Origin: F1-80-MAGs062 sp046345315
Lineage (GTDB): Bacteria > Planctomycetota > Planctomycetia > Planctomycetales > Planctomycetaceae
DNA length: 64,000 nt
NCBI GenBank assembly: GCA_046345315.1
Contig: JBKDKA010000048.1
Coordinates: 13,556-77,555 of the forward strand
Direction of reading: 5' to 3'
Under the pieces are notes generated by a model. That model was not told where the DNA came from and did not search any database. It saw only the letters and a list, made by a program, of their open reading frames with translations. The position numbers were made by a program, and so were the translations under genes. Of the stretch, positions 62,146 through 64,000 are shown in pieces; positions within the stretch are counted from its first letter, which is position 1; each line of letters begins with the position of its first letter.

Positions 62146-62261
62146 GCGAGCTTCGTCCGGCGAACACCGATATGAGAACACTCGAAAAGCCGGGTTTACA
62201 CGAATCGACGCTGCCCTCATCGAATCTGTCGGGGAGACCGCCAGGCGACAATCAAGTTACG

Positions 62262-62365
62262 CCACCGGGTTCATCCCGGTGGAGATAGGCTTTTGCACTA
62301 CTCCGAATTCGATTTCAGGTGCGGCCAGCGGTAGTGCAAAAGCCCGTAAACCACCGGGATAAACC
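62262..62365. repeat. Compound palindrome at the left side of the IS
   Basis: CCACCGGG-TTCAT-CCCGGTGG forms a hairpin at 62262-62282. Inside the next stretch, GGCTTTTGCACTAC (62288-62301) pairs perfectly with GTAGTGCAAAAGCC (62331-62344). CCACCGGGATAAACC at 62351-62365 is the left half of a third hairpin whose right half is absent because the IS begins there. Confidence 0.85.
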
Positions 62366-63737
62366 CATTGGCATCTACACAATTACGCAGTTGAGATGAT
62401 GGGCAGGGGTAGTTTGATCTTCGCCATGAGTTTCTTCATAGCACCGACGTCGATGTGCTCCAGGGTGTCGAGCATGGCCAGTAGTGAACACAGCCAGGTC
62501 AGCAACGCAGGAGCCGTAGCGGACCGGGATCGTTTCATCTGCCGACCGCTCAGGCGTACCAGAATCTGTTTGAATTCGATCGCACTCGGCGAATCGTCGG
62601 CCATCAGATGCCAGACAGTCACGGCCGCCATGGACACCACCAACAGACGTCTCGCAATCGCCTCCCCAGTTTCCTGAAGCCAGTCCTCAAGCTGAAATCC
62701 ATGACTTTTCAGCAGCTTGAAATAGCTCTCGATCTGCTAGCGCCAGTAGTAGCAATGGGCCAGTTTTACTGCGTCCGCCCACTCCGCAGGGACGTTCGAC
62801 AGCAAGTACCACTGTGCCAGAACCTTCCCGTCTTCGTCCAGCACAAGAGTCAGTATCAACCGCATGGGAAGAGGCCGTCCCCGTACTTCTACTCGCTTCT
62901 TCCGGATTGACTTTCGTGCGGGGCGGTACTGGATCACTGCCGCTTCGGCCACCTGCAGGCTCGCCCTGCGACCGTGATACAACGCCGGTCCGGCTTCCTG
63001 AAACGCGTCCTGACGACACACTTCCTCCCGAACGTCACTCAGTTTGACGCGCTGTCCATCGCACAACACCTGACGATCATCGGCGCGAATCAACACTTTG
63101 TGCCCGGCAGCGTCCCACGTGCGATAACGCCCGACGGAATCGGCTTCACGATCAATCACATGGACAATTGGACGGCCGAGCTTCCAGTGAGTACTGGCCT
63201 GCATCGTCGGGAGGATCTGGTCCGTATGCATCACGGGCAAAGGAGCCAGCTTCCGTGTGCTGAGGATAGCGCGTCCGGTCTTCAGATGCATCTCGACAGG
63301 AGCCAGTGGTGTTCCGTTCTCGGGATTGATCGCAAGCGAAGTTGTCAGTTCATATCCGATGTCGTGTTTGCCGGAGAGTTCCGCCAGGTCTTTACGAAAG
63401 TCGTGTCCGGGGAAACTGAGTTTACTCCAGTCGTGTGCCACAAGCACGAACGGAGCATCGGACTGGCTGATCTGCTCGCGTGCATAGTCCCGCAGCGGCA
63501 CAATCAGTTCCGATAGTTCCACACTCTCATTGTTATAAAAGCGCCACGCCGCCTGCGTCGCGGCAAACGAGGTTTTCGAGCTGGGCCAAGCCTTCACTCC
63601 TGCCGCCAACGGCGACGCCACCTGCATCTGTGAACGAACAAGAGTCAGCCAACGCTTCCCAAGACACTCATCCTTGAGCTTGATTTTCATAGTCACGGAA
63701 AGTCTGACAGAAAATCACTTTTGTGTAGATACCAATG
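62366..63737 (-). mobile_element. IS4-like insertion sequence
   Basis: This is about 1.37 kb. Terminal inverted repeats are CATTGGCATCTACACAA at the left and, read on the other strand, CATTGGTATCTACACAA at the right. One transposase frame fills it. It lies in REP-type hairpin DNA, with different hairpin halves on the two sides. No clear target duplication beyond a few C/G bases can be read because the flanking repeat halves differ. Confidence 0.85.
62383..63690 (-). pseudogene. IS4-family transposase interrupted by an in-frame stop
   Basis: One reading frame of 436 codons from ATG 63690 to the stop at 62383-62385 carries the DDE parts: first Asp in 'LVAHDWSKLSFPG', second Asp region 'VIDREADSVGRYRT', and the YREK-type motif 'QIESYFKLLKSHG' with the catalytic Glu. 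A TAG at 62737-62739 stops translation right after 'CYYWR', where Trp (TGG) would be expected, and just before the Glu-containing helix. No frameshift is seen. Either the element is inactive or the codon is read through. Domains before the stop are intact and unbroken, so the change is probably recent. It has no accessory genes. Confidence 0.85.
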
Positions 63738-64000
63738 GGGTGAACCCGGCGGAAGTGAAGGCGGCGGTGGTGGGTGTGAGGGAGCTGATGTAGCTATCAA
63801 TTGTGGGCTCCGCCGGGGTGAACCCGGCGGAAGCGGGAATTGGGGGCGGAGAGCGCTGTAGCTATCACTTGTGCGCTCCGCCGGGGTGAACCCGGCGGAA
63901 GCCGGAATTGGGGGCGGAGAGCGGTGTAGCTATCACTTGTGCGCTCCGCCGGGGTGAACCCGGCGGAAGCCGGAACTGAGGGCGGAGAGCGGTGTAGCTA
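63738..64000. repeat. REP-like hairpin array C (right side of the IS, reaches window end)
   Basis: A half hairpin (GGGTGAACCCGGCGG) next to the IS is followed by three complete hairpins near 63809, 63877 and 63946. Each has TCCGCCGGG-GTGAA-CCCGGCGGA and recurs at about 68 bp, with near-identical spacers (GGAATTGGGGGCGGAGAGCG and TGTAGCTATCACTTGTGC). These are the same units as array B near the transposase 47 kb away. Confidence 0.92.

Noticed and set aside
62383..63690. Two separate genes instead of one broken transposase
   Set aside because: Both parts are in the same frame with a single TAG between, and together form one DDE transposase.
63738..64000. Regular 68-bp array resembling CRISPR
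   Set aside because: The 'spacers' are nearly identical to each other, the repeat is a GC-rich hairpin of about 23-28 bp and no cas gene is present; REP-type array is the better reading.
1..64000. tRNA or rRNA genes
   Set aside because: I saw no cloverleaf with T-loop or anticodon arm and no rRNA signature, although a covariance search was not possible.

Overview
The window reads as chromosomal DNA of a planctomycete, class Planctomycetia. It has moderate GC, three copies of the planctomycete-typical DUF1501 / PPC / DUF1549-DUF1553 secreted-protein set, heme-binding 'planctomycete cytochrome C' domains, an N-terminal 'LEP..LMSA' signature like that of planctomycete extracellular proteins, ECF sigma factors next to Hanks-type kinases, and intergenic DNA full of palindromic repeats. 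Genus cannot be decided from the sequence alone.

Layout. 1-7093 (minus): an operon-like run of DUF1549/1553 cytochrome, PPC-domain protein, DUF1501 protein and a YdcF/DUF218 protein cut by the window edge. 7743-9296 (plus): FabZ-like dehydratase and FabG reductase. 9424-14781 (plus): ECF sigma factor, then a 1472-aa zinc-finger/kinase/TM/coiled-coil protein carrying a repeat element inside its coding sequence. 14797-16174: a Y1 (IS200-like) transposase with REP-like hairpin arrays on both sides. 16241-26020 (minus): a second operon of DUF1501, PPC, DUF1549/1553 and a cytochrome/WD40/coiled-coil protein. 26563-31190 (plus): a sugar-dehydrogenase/multiheme fusion followed by a third DUF1501 protein. 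31432-36131: HtrA protease, RNase III, LOG-family protein, STAS protein. 36833-41965 (plus): a ketosynthase-like protein without the usual catalytic Cys, then CpaF-TadB-TadC of a Tad secretion/pilus motor. 42073-53643: alpha/beta hydrolase, small membrane protein, TrpE, small acidic protein, rplX, BioD, a sigma-kinase pair, amidohydrolase, DapA-like protein. 54322-56544: a long acidic repeat protein with RTX-like and Tyr-rich parts. 56705-62145: GT2 glycosyltransferase, AsmA-like protein, PmoA-family protein, RodA/FtsW. 62366-63737: an IS4-like element whose transposase has an in-frame stop, lying in REP hairpins that continue to the window end.

How the genes relate. Most are envelope or secretion functions (Tat-exported DUF1501 proteins, c-heme proteins, PPC proteins, HtrA, Tad motor, RodA, AsmA-like, surface repeat protein) or regulation by sigma-kinase pairs, mixed with single housekeeping genes (rnc, rplX, trpE, bioD, fabG, fabZ) lying away from their usual operon partners. 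At least five families of inverted repeats occupy the intergenic spaces. Most notable: a transposase that looks like two Y1 domains with split catalytic residues between REP arrays; a hairpin family whose outer arms covary and which sits just upstream of start codons; a 56-residue super-repeat surface protein; and a ketosynthase with a degenerate active site.
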